A DNA stretch of 52,698 nucleotides from Bacillota bacterium (lineage in GTDB: Bacteria > Bacillota > Clostridia > Peptostreptococcales > Anaerovoracaceae). Under the pieces are notes generated by a model. It was not told the origin of the DNA and did not search any database. It was given only the letters and a program-made list of their open reading frames with translations. Below are positions 16,817 to 24,927 of the stretch, piece after piece; positions within the stretch are counted from its first letter, which is position 1; each line of letters opens with the position of its first letter. The DNA is taken from the NCBI GenBank assembly GCA_017557505.1, contig JAFYYP010000027.1:1-52698 (forward strand), in the 5' to 3' direction. Both the position numbers and the translations under genes were made by a program.

Positions 16817-18043
16817 ATGACCCGGAACATTGCAGATATAAAAGCGGCGGAGGAACTGCTGCGCAAACTGGTTGCCATACAGAGCCCGTACTTCCACGAA
16901 GAGGAAGTGATGGATTTCGTGCTCGACTGGCTGCAGGCGGCGGGATTGCCCGCGCAGCTGCACACGTTCTATGAAGGGCGGGAGACCCATTTCCACGGAC
17001 GCAATGTGCATGGCTGCCTGGACAGCGGAAAGCCGGGGCCGGTCATCTATCTGAACGGTCATCTCGACACCGTGCGGCTGTGTGAAGGCTGGACGAGACC
17101 GCCTTATGAAGGCGTCGTCGAAGACGGCAAGATGTACGGCGTCGGCGCGCTGGACATGAAGGGCGGAGACGCGGCCATCCTGTTGGCACTTCAGGCTTTC
17201 GCGCGCGACTTCGGCAGCGATTTCTGCGGAAAGATCATCTATCATTTCGTTTCGGACGAAGAGGGCCCTTTCGGCCTCGGCACGGTCTTCCTGATCGCGG
17301 ACGATATCGACGGCATCCGCAGCGGTGCAGACCTGGCTATCATCGCGGAGCCTTCGGCGGCTTTTGCCAGCGGAGGTCATCCTTGTTTCTGCCTCGGCGC
17401 CCGCGGCGGGTATAACTTTACGGTGACCCTGCACGGTACGTCTGCCCATGCGGCGCTACCGGAACTGGGAGTCAACGCGGTGACGGAAGCCGCGAAAGTG
17501 ATGCTCGAACTGGAAAAGATCGAACCTGCTGTCGACGAAAAACTCGGGCCTGCGGCTCTGTGCGTCATCGACCTGAAAACGAGGCCGTCCGCCTGCAGCG
17601 TACCCGACTGGGCGCAGATCGAGGTATTCGAGCACACCGTGCGCGGCGAATCCGTGGAAACGATACGCGCGCAGGTGGAAGAAGCGATCCGCAGAGCGGA
17701 CATCCGCAGCAGCTGGGAGATCGCGTTCCGGCAGCCGCCCGTAGACGACGAGCGCTTCGACGGCGGCTTCGTGCCCTACGTAACAGATGAGGAAAACCCG
17801 TACATCCTCAGCCTGGAGGCGTCAGCCGAAGCGGTCTGCGGAAGAAAGCCGTCCCATGCTTACAACCAAAGCATTGGTGATTTCAACAGCGTCGGCGGTC
17901 TGCTCGGCATCCCGACGGTGCTGCTGGGTCCCTCGGGAGAGCGCTTCCACAGCGCGGACGAATACGTCGAACTGCAGGATGTTGCAGACGTTGCGAACAT
18001 CCTGTACGACTTCCTGGCAAAGACGAACGGAGGGCGGAAATGA
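16817..18043 (+). CDS. M20 family metallopeptidase (ArgE/DapE-like)
   Basis: A 408-residue two-zinc hydrolase. The metal ligands lie in YLNGHLDTVR, GALDMKGGDA, FVSDEEGPFG and the late HSADEYVEL, and GTSAHAALPELGVNA marks the lid domain. Relatives include acetylornithine deacetylase, succinyl-diaminopimelate desuccinylase and carboxypeptidase G2; the substrate cannot be fixed here. AGGAGATTATACC precedes the ATG. Its stop overlaps the exonuclease start (ATGA). It is the first gene of an eight-gene operon. Confidence 0.9.
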   Translation: MTRNIADIKAAEELLRKLVAIQSPYFHEEEVMDFVLDWLQAAGLPAQLHTFYEGRETHFHGRNVHGCLDSGKPGPVIYLNGHLDTVRLCEGWTRPPYEGVVEDGKMYGVGALDMKGGDAAILLALQAFARDFGSDFCGKIIYHFVSDEEGPFGLGTVFLIADDIDGIRSGADLAIIAEPSAAFASGGHPCFCLGARGGYNFTVTLHGTSAHAALPELGVNAVTEAAKVMLELEKIEPAVDEKLGPAALCVIDLKTRPSACSVPDWAQIEVFEHTVRGESVETIRAQVEEAIRRADIRSSWEIAFRQPPVDDERFDGGFVPYVTDEENPYILSLEASAEAVCGRKPSHAYNQSIGDFNSVGGLLGIPTVLLGPSGERFHSADEYVELQDVADVANILYDFLAKTNGGRK

Positions 18044-18636
18044 TTCCGATCATCATCGATCTCGAGTGGAACCAGCCGCTGAAAGGGCGGACGCCTGTCG
18101 AAGGTCTGCCCGACGAAATCATCCAGATCGGCGCGGCGAAGATCGACCTGGCGGGCAACGTGCTCGACACGTTCTCGCAGATCATCAAGCCGTTCTATTA
18201 CACGAAACTCAACAAGGACGTGTCGGAACTGACGCTGCTGAAGGACGAGGATCTGGAAGGCGGCCTGCCGTTCAAGGACGCCATGGACGCGCTCCGCGCC
18301 TGGTGCGGCGAGGACTTCGTGTTCCTGTCCTGGAGCGCAACGGACGCTTACGTGCTGGCGCGTAATTGCGAGAAGTTCGCATACGGCACGGACTGGATGC
18401 CGCCGGTCTACGACGCGCAGCTGATGTTCGACGATTATGAGATGGGCGAAGACCGCAGCTGGCCGCTGAATTACGCGCTGTACCATTTCAACGAGAAACC
18501 GGACGGCGCGCACAACGCGCTGGCGGACGTGCTGAGCACGGCGCTGGTCTTGAAACACCTGGACCTGGAAGAAGCGCTGCAGGACGACTATTTTCTGTGC
18601 GGTCCCGGCAGCGGGACAGAGGAGGAAGAACAATGA
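18040..18636 (+). CDS. DEDDh-type 3'-5' exonuclease (KapD/ERI-1-like)
   Basis: A 198-residue DnaQ-fold nuclease. Exo I is IIIDLEWNQ near the N-terminus. Exo II lies around SWSATDAYVLARN, and Exo III with the catalytic histidine is GAHNALADVLSTALV. The short length and the EIIQIGAAKID strand resemble KapD and ERI-1-like enzymes that trim RNA or DNA ends. The C-terminus is acidic (GTEEEEQ). It overlaps the genes before and after it by four bases each. Confidence 0.87.
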   Translation: MIPIIIDLEWNQPLKGRTPVEGLPDEIIQIGAAKIDLAGNVLDTFSQIIKPFYYTKLNKDVSELTLLKDEDLEGGLPFKDAMDALRAWCGEDFVFLSWSATDAYVLARNCEKFAYGTDWMPPVYDAQLMFDDYEMGEDRSWPLNYALYHFNEKPDGAHNALADVLSTALVLKHLDLEEALQDDYFLCGPGSGTEEEEQ

Positions 18637-19070
18637 GCATGTTGATGGACAAGGAAGCAATAAAGAAAGTGATTCCCCACAGAGACCCGATGCTGCTGGT
18701 GGATACGGTCGAGGAACTGGTGCCGGGCGAGAGCATCCGGACGTCATTCTGGATCGATCCGGAAAGAGAGATCTTTGCTGGTCACTTCCCGGGAGAGCCT
18801 GTACTGCCGGGCGTCTACACCGTGGAATGCATGGCCCAGACGGCGGATATCCTGCTGCTGTCCTGCGAGCGCTACGCGGGCAAAGTGCCTCTGTTTCTGG
18901 GCATCGACGCCGTGAAGTTCCGCAGCAAGATCGTGCCGGGAGATACGATCGAGATCCGCGCATGGATGGCGAAAGAACGGCCGGAAAAGGCCATCGCCAC
19001 ATGCCACGCGGAGGTCTACAATAACGGCAGCCTGGCCGCCGAGGGCGATGTGACCCTCGCCATGAGATAG
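18633..19070 (+). CDS. fabZ: 3-hydroxyacyl-ACP dehydratase, FabZ type
   Basis: A 145-residue hot-dog protein that dehydrates 3-hydroxyacyl-ACP in fatty-acid synthesis. The active-site helix GHFPGEPVLPGVYTVECMAQ has the catalytic histidine and glutamate, the N-terminus has IPHRDPMLLVDTV, and FRSKIVPGDTIEI is conserved. The start overlaps the exonuclease stop (ATGA) behind a GGAGGAAGAA ribosome site. No other fatty-acid gene is nearby, which is odd for fabZ; it may be a second copy or a housekeeping gene placed here. Confidence 0.92.
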   Translation: MSMLMDKEAIKKVIPHRDPMLLVDTVEELVPGESIRTSFWIDPEREIFAGHFPGEPVLPGVYTVECMAQTADILLLSCERYAGKVPLFLGIDAVKFRSKIVPGDTIEIRAWMAKERPEKAIATCHAEVYNNGSLAAEGDVTLAMR

Positions 19071-19079
19071 GAGAATAGC

Positions 19080-19616
19080 ATGGAGCAGAAAGACAGGATC
19101 CTGGACACGATGCCCCGGGAGAAACTCATCGAACTCATCGGGATCTATTCGAAAAACTGGTTGGCTATGGACGGCTTCTGGTTCCAGTCTGTCGAGAGAA
19201 AACTGGGCATGGATGAGGCCATGTTCCACGACGTCGAGATCTGGAAGCGCTTTACGGTAACGGAAGCGAGAAGGATCAAGGCGTTTCTCGGATTGGACGA
19301 GCATCCCGGCCTGGAAGGCCTCGCAAAAGCGCTGCAGCTGCGTTTCTACGGCAATATCAACGACGATACCATCGAGATCGTAAATGACCCGGAGACAGGA
19401 AAACAGAAGCTTGTCTATACGATGGTCGACTGTTTCGTTCAGTCCGCACGGGCGAAGAAGGGTATGGAGTTCCATCCCTGCAAACCCGTAGGCGTTGTGG
19501 AATACGGCGGTTTCGGGCGGACGATCGACGACCGCATCCAATGCCGCTGCATCAGCTGCTATCCCGAAGTGACCGACACCTCCTGCTGCTGTAAGTGGGA
19601 ATTCCGGATCGAGTGA
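19080..19616 (+). CDS. DUF6125-like protein with a C-terminal cysteine cluster
   Basis: A 178-residue protein. The N-terminal region (EKLIELIGIYSKNWLAMDGF, then WFQSVERKLGMDEA) resembles DUF6125 proteins of anaerobes, as far as I recall. The C-terminus is rich in cysteine (CRCISCYPEV, TSCCCKWEFRIE), suggesting a bound metal or Fe-S cluster. Function unknown. It lies in the middle of the M20-to-HTH operon. Confidence 0.65.
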   Translation: MEQKDRILDTMPREKLIELIGIYSKNWLAMDGFWFQSVERKLGMDEAMFHDVEIWKRFTVTEARRIKAFLGLDEHPGLEGLAKALQLRFYGNINDDTIEIVNDPETGKQKLVYTMVDCFVQSARAKKGMEFHPCKPVGVVEYGGFGRTIDDRIQCRCISCYPEVTDTSCCCKWEFRIE

Positions 19617-19621
19617 TCGCA

Positions 19622-20200
19622 ATGGATCCGGTGATCGAAAAGATAATCGCATACGCGCAGAAGCTCTTTGCGGACAACAGCGGCGGACACGGTTTCAATC
19701 ACACGATGCGCGTGTATCGCAACGCCATGAAGATCGCGAAGACGGAACCGGGTGCGGATAAGGAGACCGTTGCGCTGGCAGCGCTGCTGCACGATGCGGA
19801 CGACTACAAGCTGTTCCAAACGGAGAACAACGCGAACGCGCGGCGCATCCTGGCCGAGTGCGGTTTGCCGCAAGAAAAGATCGAAATGGTCTGCGATGCG
19901 GTCAACGCCGTATCGTTCAGTAAAAACCGCGATAAAAGACCGGAAACGCCCGAAGCCTGCATCGTGCAGGACGCGGACCGGCTGGATGCGATCGGTGCAG
20001 TCGGCATCGCCAGAACGTTCGCCTATGGCGGCGAACACGGCAGATCGATGGAGGATTCTGTGGCTCATTTTCACGAAAAACTCCTGCTGCTGAAAGATCT
20101 CATGAACACGGAATCAGCGAAAAAACTTGCGGAAATGCGGCACGCGTTCCTGGAAGATTTCCTGGAAGAGCTGAGCGAGGAACTCGGGGAGGAAGCATAG
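19622..20200 (+). CDS. HD domain phosphohydrolase
   Basis: A 192-residue HD hydrolase: GHGFNHTMRVYRNA gives the first histidine, AALLHDADDYK the HD pair, and QDADRLDAIGAVGIARTFAY the late aspartate region. This arrangement resembles the YedJ/YpgQ group, which hydrolyse nucleotides or similar phosphates in the cytosol. I used the ATG at 19622; a GTG nine codons earlier is possible. Its TAG stop is directly followed by the pcp ATG. Confidence 0.85.
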   Translation: MDPVIEKIIAYAQKLFADNSGGHGFNHTMRVYRNAMKIAKTEPGADKETVALAALLHDADDYKLFQTENNANARRILAECGLPQEKIEMVCDAVNAVSFSKNRDKRPETPEACIVQDADRLDAIGAVGIARTFAYGGEHGRSMEDSVAHFHEKLLLLKDLMNTESAKKLAEMRHAFLEDFLEELSEELGEEA

Positions 20201-20806
20201 ATGAGAGTCATCCTGACAGGTTTCGAACCCTTCGACGGCAACGGATTCAACCCGTCGTGGGAGGCGGTGAAGCAGGTGAAAGCACCGGAAGGTGTGGAGA
20301 TCCGCAAGCTGCATCTGCCCGTGGTGTATCAGAAGGCACCCGCCATTCTGCTGCAGGAGATGCGTGAATGGATGCCGGACATCGTGATCTGTGTGGGTCT
20401 TGCCGAAGGCCGCGCTGAGGTGACCCCGGAGCGCGTTGCGGTCAACGTAATGGACGAAACTATACCGGATAACGAAGGTTTCTTCCCGCACGGCGATCCC
20501 ATCGATCCGGAGGGAGAAACGGCCTATCTGACGAAACTGCCGGTGCACGCGATCGACGCGGCGCTGAAGGCGGCGGGCATCCCCTCGAAGATCTCGAACA
20601 CGGCGGGCGTGTACGTCTGCAACAACCTGATGTACGGGCTGCTGCAGGCCATCGGAAGCGAACCCGTTTTCCGCAACGTCAAAGGGGGCTTTATCCACGT
20701 TCCTGCGACGAAGGAAATGGGTCTGGCGGAAAGCGTGCCAGTACTGCCGCTGGAAACGCTCGTGAATGCGCTGGAGATCGCGCTGCATACAGTACTTGAA
20801 AGCTGA
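20201..20806 (+). CDS. pcp: Pyroglutamyl-peptidase I
   Basis: A 201-residue C15 cysteine peptidase that removes N-terminal pyroglutamate from peptides in the cytosol. It starts MRVILTGFEPFDGNGFNPSW. The catalytic cysteine is C140 (VYVCNNLMYG), the histidine H166 (GGFIHVPA), and the glutamate lies in GLAEGRAEVTPERVAVN. Length is normal for the family. It begins at the base after the HD gene's stop. Confidence 0.95.
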   Translation: MRVILTGFEPFDGNGFNPSWEAVKQVKAPEGVEIRKLHLPVVYQKAPAILLQEMREWMPDIVICVGLAEGRAEVTPERVAVNVMDETIPDNEGFFPHGDPIDPEGETAYLTKLPVHAIDAALKAAGIPSKISNTAGVYVCNNLMYGLLQAIGSEPVFRNVKGGFIHVPATKEMGLAESVPVLPLETLVNALEIALHTVLES

Positions 20807-20818
20807 CGGAGGCTTTTC

Positions 20819-21643
20819 ATGGCAAACAGAACGGAAGATAAAATCATATTGGAACGCAACGAAATGCTGAACGAGGCGATCCGCTTCGCCGTCGAGGCCC
20901 ATGCGGGCCAGCTGCGCAAAGGGTCGGAGCTGCCCTACGTCGTGCATGCGATGGAGGTGCTGAGCATCCTGTCGGCGATCAGCGATAACATCGATCTGCT
21001 GATGGCGGGCGTGCTGCACGACTGCATCGAGGATGGACTGATCCCCGACGGACAGGGCGGACTGCGTCCCGTGACCCGCGAAGACATCGAACAGCGTTTC
21101 GGTCCGCGGACGGCGGAGCTTGTGGCGGCTCATTCGGAAGAAAAAGACCAGAGCTGGGAAGAGCGTAAGATCAAGGCGCTGGAGGAACTGGAGGCTGCGG
21201 ACGACGACCTGCAGAACCTGATCCTAGCGGACAAACTGTCCAATATGCGGGCGATCGCCAGGGATCACAAGGCGATCGGCGAGGAGCTGTGGAAGCGTTT
21301 CCACGCGCCGAAAGAGAAACAGTCCTGGTACTATTCCGAGAGCGTCGACGCGTTGGACCGCAGGCAGTACGACGAAAAGGCCGCGCCGTTTTTCTGGGAG
21401 CTGAACGAGCTGTACAAGGACGTGTTCGTGGCGTTTTATTACGATCCGCAGGCCGAGCGCATCGGTCAGTGGGCGCTGCACGAGGACTTCTGTCATCTGT
21501 TTGACCGCGGCGAATGCATCTGGTACGAGAGCTCCACAGAGCTGCTGAAGGACGCGATCGCGGTGTCGCGCGTCTTTACGGAACGCCTGGAAGACAACTG
21601 GACCGAAGAGCTGATGGACGTCAGTTTAGGACCGGTTAACTAG
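20819..21643 (+). CDS. HD-type (p)ppGpp hydrolase-like protein (Mesh1/SAH type)
   Basis: A 274-residue protein with the metal-dependent hydrolase half of RelA/SpoT: AVEAHAGQLRKGSELPYVVH, AGVLHDCIED, and LADKLSNMRAI. There is no synthetase domain, so it resembles the small alarmone hydrolases that destroy (p)ppGpp or similar pyrophosphorylated nucleotides. Residues from about 155 onward are an added C-terminal part that I do not recognise (PFFWELNELYKDVFVAFYYD and beyond). A GGAGG site precedes the start. The next gene, 11 bases on, carries the module also found on the macro-domain protein. Confidence 0.85.
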   Translation: MANRTEDKIILERNEMLNEAIRFAVEAHAGQLRKGSELPYVVHAMEVLSILSAISDNIDLLMAGVLHDCIEDGLIPDGQGGLRPVTREDIEQRFGPRTAELVAAHSEEKDQSWEERKIKALEELEAADDDLQNLILADKLSNMRAIARDHKAIGEELWKRFHAPKEKQSWYYSESVDALDRRQYDEKAAPFFWELNELYKDVFVAFYYDPQAERIGQWALHEDFCHLFDRGECIWYESSTELLKDAIAVSRVFTERLEDNWTEELMDVSLGPVN

Positions 21644-21654
21644 GAGGTGCGGAT

Positions 21655-22278
21655 ATGTTCAGATTCCTGAAAAATCAAGGGCCTCCGGGGCCTGCCGATC
21701 CGAAACTGCTCGCAGCGGTAAAGGCTTATATCGACGCGCATTTCGTGCCGGAAGTGCAGGAAGAACTGATGGAATCGGTGTCTTTCGACTATGCGCCTGT
21801 AGAGCAGAAAAAGTTTGTTATAAACCACAGTTACAGTGCGAAGAAGGCGTCGTATGAGATGTCTGCGCCGGCTGCCGCTGCTCCTGCCATGGGCAGCGCG
21901 ATGCCGCAGGAACTCGACGAGGTCCTGCGCCATACGGACGCGGGTTTCTCCGAGACGCTGCTGAAGCTGATCGACCGTTCCGGCGAAAAAGATTCGACGA
22001 TCTACAAGCGGGCAAACGTCGACCGCAGGCTCTTTTCCAAGATCCGCAGCAATCCGGGCTACAAACCGTCCAAATCCACGGCGGTGGCATTCGCGATCGC
22101 GCTGCAGCTGAACGTAGAAGAGACGAACGACCTGATCGGCAGGGCAGGCTATGTACTCTCGCACAGCAGTGAGGCGGACCTGATCGCGGAGTACTTCATC
22201 AACAACAAAGACTATGATATCGTCCGGCTGAACGAGGTTCTGTACGCCTGCGACCAGCCGCTGCTCGGCGGGGCGTAG
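21655..22278 (+). CDS. Protein carrying the macro-associated helical (HTH-like) module
   Basis: A 207-residue protein. Residues 1-90 contain a poorly conserved start, a KKFVINHSYSAKKASYEMS stretch and an Ala/Pro-rich linker. Residues about 98-207 are a compact all-helical domain that aligns closely with the C-terminus of the macro protein at 10689-11624: IYK-A-V, FSKI, KPSKSTAVAFA, IALQL, AGYVLS, AEYF and DYDI recur in the same order. Similar domains are familiar from clostridial proteins, but I know no assigned function. A DNA- or RNA-binding helix-turn-helix is plausible. It follows the alarmone hydrolase by 11 bases with an AGGAGG site and ends the operon. Confidence 0.8.
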   Translation: MFRFLKNQGPPGPADPKLLAAVKAYIDAHFVPEVQEELMESVSFDYAPVEQKKFVINHSYSAKKASYEMSAPAAAAPAMGSAMPQELDEVLRHTDAGFSETLLKLIDRSGEKDSTIYKRANVDRRLFSKIRSNPGYKPSKSTAVAFAIALQLNVEETNDLIGRAGYVLSHSSEADLIAEYFINNKDYDIVRLNEVLYACDQPLLGGA

Positions 22279-22313
22279 CGCTTCTTCAAAAGAACGATAA
22301 ATCGGCAATTTCT

Positions 22314-22356
22314 ATCGGATATGTCAATGAATACATCGGCATATCCGATTTATAAT
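22314..22356. promoter_or_regulatory. Perfect inverted repeat next to a TATAAT box
   Basis: ATCGGATATG (22314-22323) and CATATCCGAT (22340-22349) form a perfect 10-base inverted repeat with a 16-base gap. TATAAT follows at 22351-22356, 28 bases before the reductase start. The repeat covers the place of a -35, so it could be a repressor or activator operator. ATCGG also occurs in two further copies nearby. Confidence 0.55.
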
Positions 22357-22383
22357 GTTAAGAGAACGACCATGGAGGAACCT

Positions 22384-23532
22384 ATGAGTTTTGAACTTCC
22401 CGGGCAATTTGCCCAGTTCGGAGAAGCCAGAAAGAACGGCTTTTTAAGGGTCAAAAAGATCAAAGAAGAGGGCGGCAAAGTCGCGGGTACGTTCTGCACG
22501 TTCACGCCGCAGGAGATCCTGGACGCTGCGGGGATCAGCCCCGTATCTTTGTGCGGCATGAGCGAGGAAACGATCCCGGCTGCGGAAGCGCATTTGCCGA
22601 AGAACATGTGCCCGCTCATCAAGTCGAGCTACGGCTTCGCCGTGTCCGACAAATGCCCGTATACGTACTTTTCCGACATCATCGTGGGCGAGACGACCTG
22701 CGACGGCAAGAAGAAGATGTACGAGCTGCTGGGCCGCATGAAAGACGTGTATCTGCTGCATCTGCCGCAGGGTGACCGCGAGACGGCTCTGCCGCAGTGG
22801 ACGGGGGAAGTGAGACGGTTCAAGTCTTTTCTGGAAGAGCGTTTCGGCGAGGAGATCCCCGACGAGGCGATCCGCGAAGCGGCTAAGGCGCGCAACAGGG
22901 AAAGAGCCTGCCGCAGGCGTTTGATGGAACTGCAGAAACTCGATCCTCCCGCCAGCACCGGTTTTGCCATCTATAAAGCCCTCGAAGGCGCGGGTTTCTA
23001 TTTTGATGTCAACGAAGTCTGCAAAGAACTGACCCGACTGGCCGACAGCCTGGAATCGGATTACGCGGCAGGGAAACGCCCTGTCGATAAAAGCGCGAAG
23101 CGCATCCTCGTCACCGGCTGTCCGATCGGCGGCGTGCTTGAAAAAACCGTCAAAGCCATTGAAAACGCAGGCGGCGCGGTCGTCTGCTTCGAGAACTGTT
23201 CCGGCATCAAGGCAACGGTCGACAGCGTCGATACTGACGCAGAGGACATCGTTGCGGCGGTGGCTGAAAAGTACCTGAAGATCGGCTGCGCGGTCATGAC
23301 CCCGGACAAACGCCGCATGGACCTGCTGCGCAGACTCGTAGAAGAATACAAAGCCGACGGCGTCGTCGAGATCGACCTGCAGGCCTGCACCGCCTATGCG
23401 GTGGAAAGCTATACCGTACGCGGCCTGATGGAGGAATTGGACATTCCCTACATGGCCGTCGAGACCGATTATTCCGTTTCCGACAGCGGCCAGCTGGCCA
23501 CGCGTCTGGAAGCGTTCCTGGAAATGCTGTAA
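22384..23532 (+). CDS. Double-cubane-type anaerobic reductase (HgdB/YjiM family)
   Basis: A 382-residue member of the 2-hydroxyacyl-CoA dehydratase beta-subunit-like family, the group of YjiM and double-cubane cluster proteins. It shows cysteines in GTFCTFTPQEI, KNMCPLIKSSYG and VTGCPIGG, and a late DLQACTAYAVES. Such proteins take low-potential electrons from an ATP-driven activase and reduce a difficult substrate. The activase is encoded two genes on. I chose 22384 because GGAGG precedes it; the ATG at 22372 overlaps that ribosome site. The substrate is unknown. Confidence 0.85.
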   Translation: MSFELPGQFAQFGEARKNGFLRVKKIKEEGGKVAGTFCTFTPQEILDAAGISPVSLCGMSEETIPAAEAHLPKNMCPLIKSSYGFAVSDKCPYTYFSDIIVGETTCDGKKKMYELLGRMKDVYLLHLPQGDRETALPQWTGEVRRFKSFLEERFGEEIPDEAIREAAKARNRERACRRRLMELQKLDPPASTGFAIYKALEGAGFYFDVNEVCKELTRLADSLESDYAAGKRPVDKSAKRILVTGCPIGGVLEKTVKAIENAGGAVVCFENCSGIKATVDSVDTDAEDIVAAVAEKYLKIGCAVMTPDKRRMDLLRRLVEEYKADGVVEIDLQACTAYAVESYTVRGLMEELDIPYMAVETDYSVSDSGQLATRLEAFLEML

Positions 23533-23547
23533 GGAGGACGAAAGTCT

Positions 23548-24159
23548 ATGATCACTGTTGAAGCAAGGGGAGAACAGTGCCCCATCCCCGTCGTCAAGAC
23601 GCTGAAAGTCATCAACGAGATGAAGGCAGCCGACACCATCGAGATCCACGTGGATAACGAAACGGCTGTGCAGAATCTGACAAAGCTGGCCGAGAGCAAG
23701 AATTTCAAGATGAAAGCCGAAAAGATCGAAGAGAAGCACTTCGTGGTCACTATGGAAGCAGCTCCGGCGGAAGGCGCGGCAGCCGCAGAAGACGCGGTTC
23801 CCGTCTGCCTGCCCGACAGACGCGGCAATACCGTTTACGCGTTTGCCAGCAACTGCATGGGAACCGGCAACGACGAACTCGGCGCCACGCTGATGAAAGG
23901 CTTCATCTATGCGGTCTCGCAGCTGGACGAGCTGCCGAAGACCATGCTGTTCTATAACGGCGGCGCAAAGCTGACCGTCGAAGGTTCCGCATCTCTCGAG
24001 GATCTGAAGAGCCTGCAAGCACAGGGCGTCGAGATCCTCACCTGCGGCACGTGCCTGAATTTCTACGGTCTGTCCGAGAAACTGGCGGTCGGCGAGGTCA
24101 CGAACATGTACGCCATCGTCGAGAAGCTGAACGGCGCCAGCCATATCGTCAAGCCGTAA
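23548..24159 (+). CDS. yedF: YedF-type sulfurtransferase-like protein (TusA + DsrE-like)
   Basis: A 203-residue fusion. Residues 1-70 are a TusA/SirA domain with the CPXP motif (C11 in GEQCPIPVVKTL). Residues about 88-203 form a DsrE-like domain, with ASNCMGTGNDELG and EILTCGTCLNFYGL. This is the layout of the YedF 'selenium metabolism' family, linked by genome context to selenium or sulfur carrier chemistry. It lies between the reductase and its activase, with AAGGAGG before the start. Confidence 0.87.
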   Translation: MITVEARGEQCPIPVVKTLKVINEMKAADTIEIHVDNETAVQNLTKLAESKNFKMKAEKIEEKHFVVTMEAAPAEGAAAAEDAVPVCLPDRRGNTVYAFASNCMGTGNDELGATLMKGFIYAVSQLDELPKTMLFYNGGAKLTVEGSASLEDLKSLQAQGVEILTCGTCLNFYGLSEKLAVGEVTNMYAIVEKLNGASHIVKP

Positions 24160-24160
24160 C

Positions 24161-24925
24161 ATGCACACCATCGGGATCGACATCGGTTCATCCTGCGCGA
24201 AAACGGCCGTAACTGACGGACAGGGAAACGTCCTCTGGACAGATCAGATGCCGACGGGCTGGAGCAGCCTGGATGCGGCGGAGGAGATCCGCCGGAGGCT
24301 GAACGCTGCCGGTTACGACCCGGAAAACGCTCCTTGCATCGCCACGGGCTACGGCCGCGTGGTGGTTCCGTATGCCGAAAAGGCCGTGACCGAGATCACG
24401 TGTCACGCGAAAGGCGCGCAGAAATTGTTCAGCCTGTCCGATCTCGACGTCATCGACATCGGCGGGCAGGACACGAAGGTGATCTGTGTGCGAAACGGCA
24501 GTGTGCGTGATTTTCTGATGAACGACAAATGTTCTGCCGGGACAGGACGGTTCCTGGAGGTCATGGCCAATACGCTGGCTATGGACTCTCCGTCTCTGAT
24601 CGAACTGGCGGGGCAGGGCAGCGATACGTCCATCAGTTCCATGTGCACGGTTTTCGCTGAATCCGAAGTCATCAGCCTGATCGGCAGGGGCGAGCGTAAG
24701 GAAAACATTGCTTTTGCGGTCGTCAGCTCCATCGCGAAGAAAATCGCATCGCAGGCGTCCCGGATCTGCGGAGACAGCGTGCAGACCGTTCTGACGGGCG
24801 GCCTGTGCGAGGCTGACGAACTGAGAAAAGCCCTGGAAAAAGAACTTGGAAGAGACATAGCCAGTTGCCCGGATGCGCGTTATGCCGGCGCGATCGGCGC
24901 GGCTCTGCTGGCAGAGAAGTTATAG
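24161..24925 (+). CDS. ATP-dependent activase (HgdC/YjiL, BadF/BadG family)
   Basis: A 254-residue ASKHA-fold ATPase that passes electrons to 2-hydroxyacyl-CoA dehydratase-type or double-cubane proteins. GIDIGSSCAKTAVTDG binds phosphate, IDIGGQDTKVI is conserved, and the cysteines that bridge a [4Fe-4S] cluster across the dimer lie in DKCSAGTGRFLE and SSMCTVFAESEV. It starts one base after the yedF stop. It should power the reductase at 22384. Confidence 0.92.
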   Translation: MHTIGIDIGSSCAKTAVTDGQGNVLWTDQMPTGWSSLDAAEEIRRRLNAAGYDPENAPCIATGYGRVVVPYAEKAVTEITCHAKGAQKLFSLSDLDVIDIGGQDTKVICVRNGSVRDFLMNDKCSAGTGRFLEVMANTLAMDSPSLIELAGQGSDTSISSMCTVFAESEVISLIGRGERKENIAFAVVSSIAKKIASQASRICGDSVQTVLTGGLCEADELRKALEKELGRDIASCPDARYAGAIGAALLAEKL

Positions 24926-24927
24926 AC

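Noticed and set aside
22444-24183. A 579-codon minus-strand frame crossing the reductase and yedF genes
   Set aside because: It spans two well-supported plus-strand genes and their gap, and has no recognisable domain.
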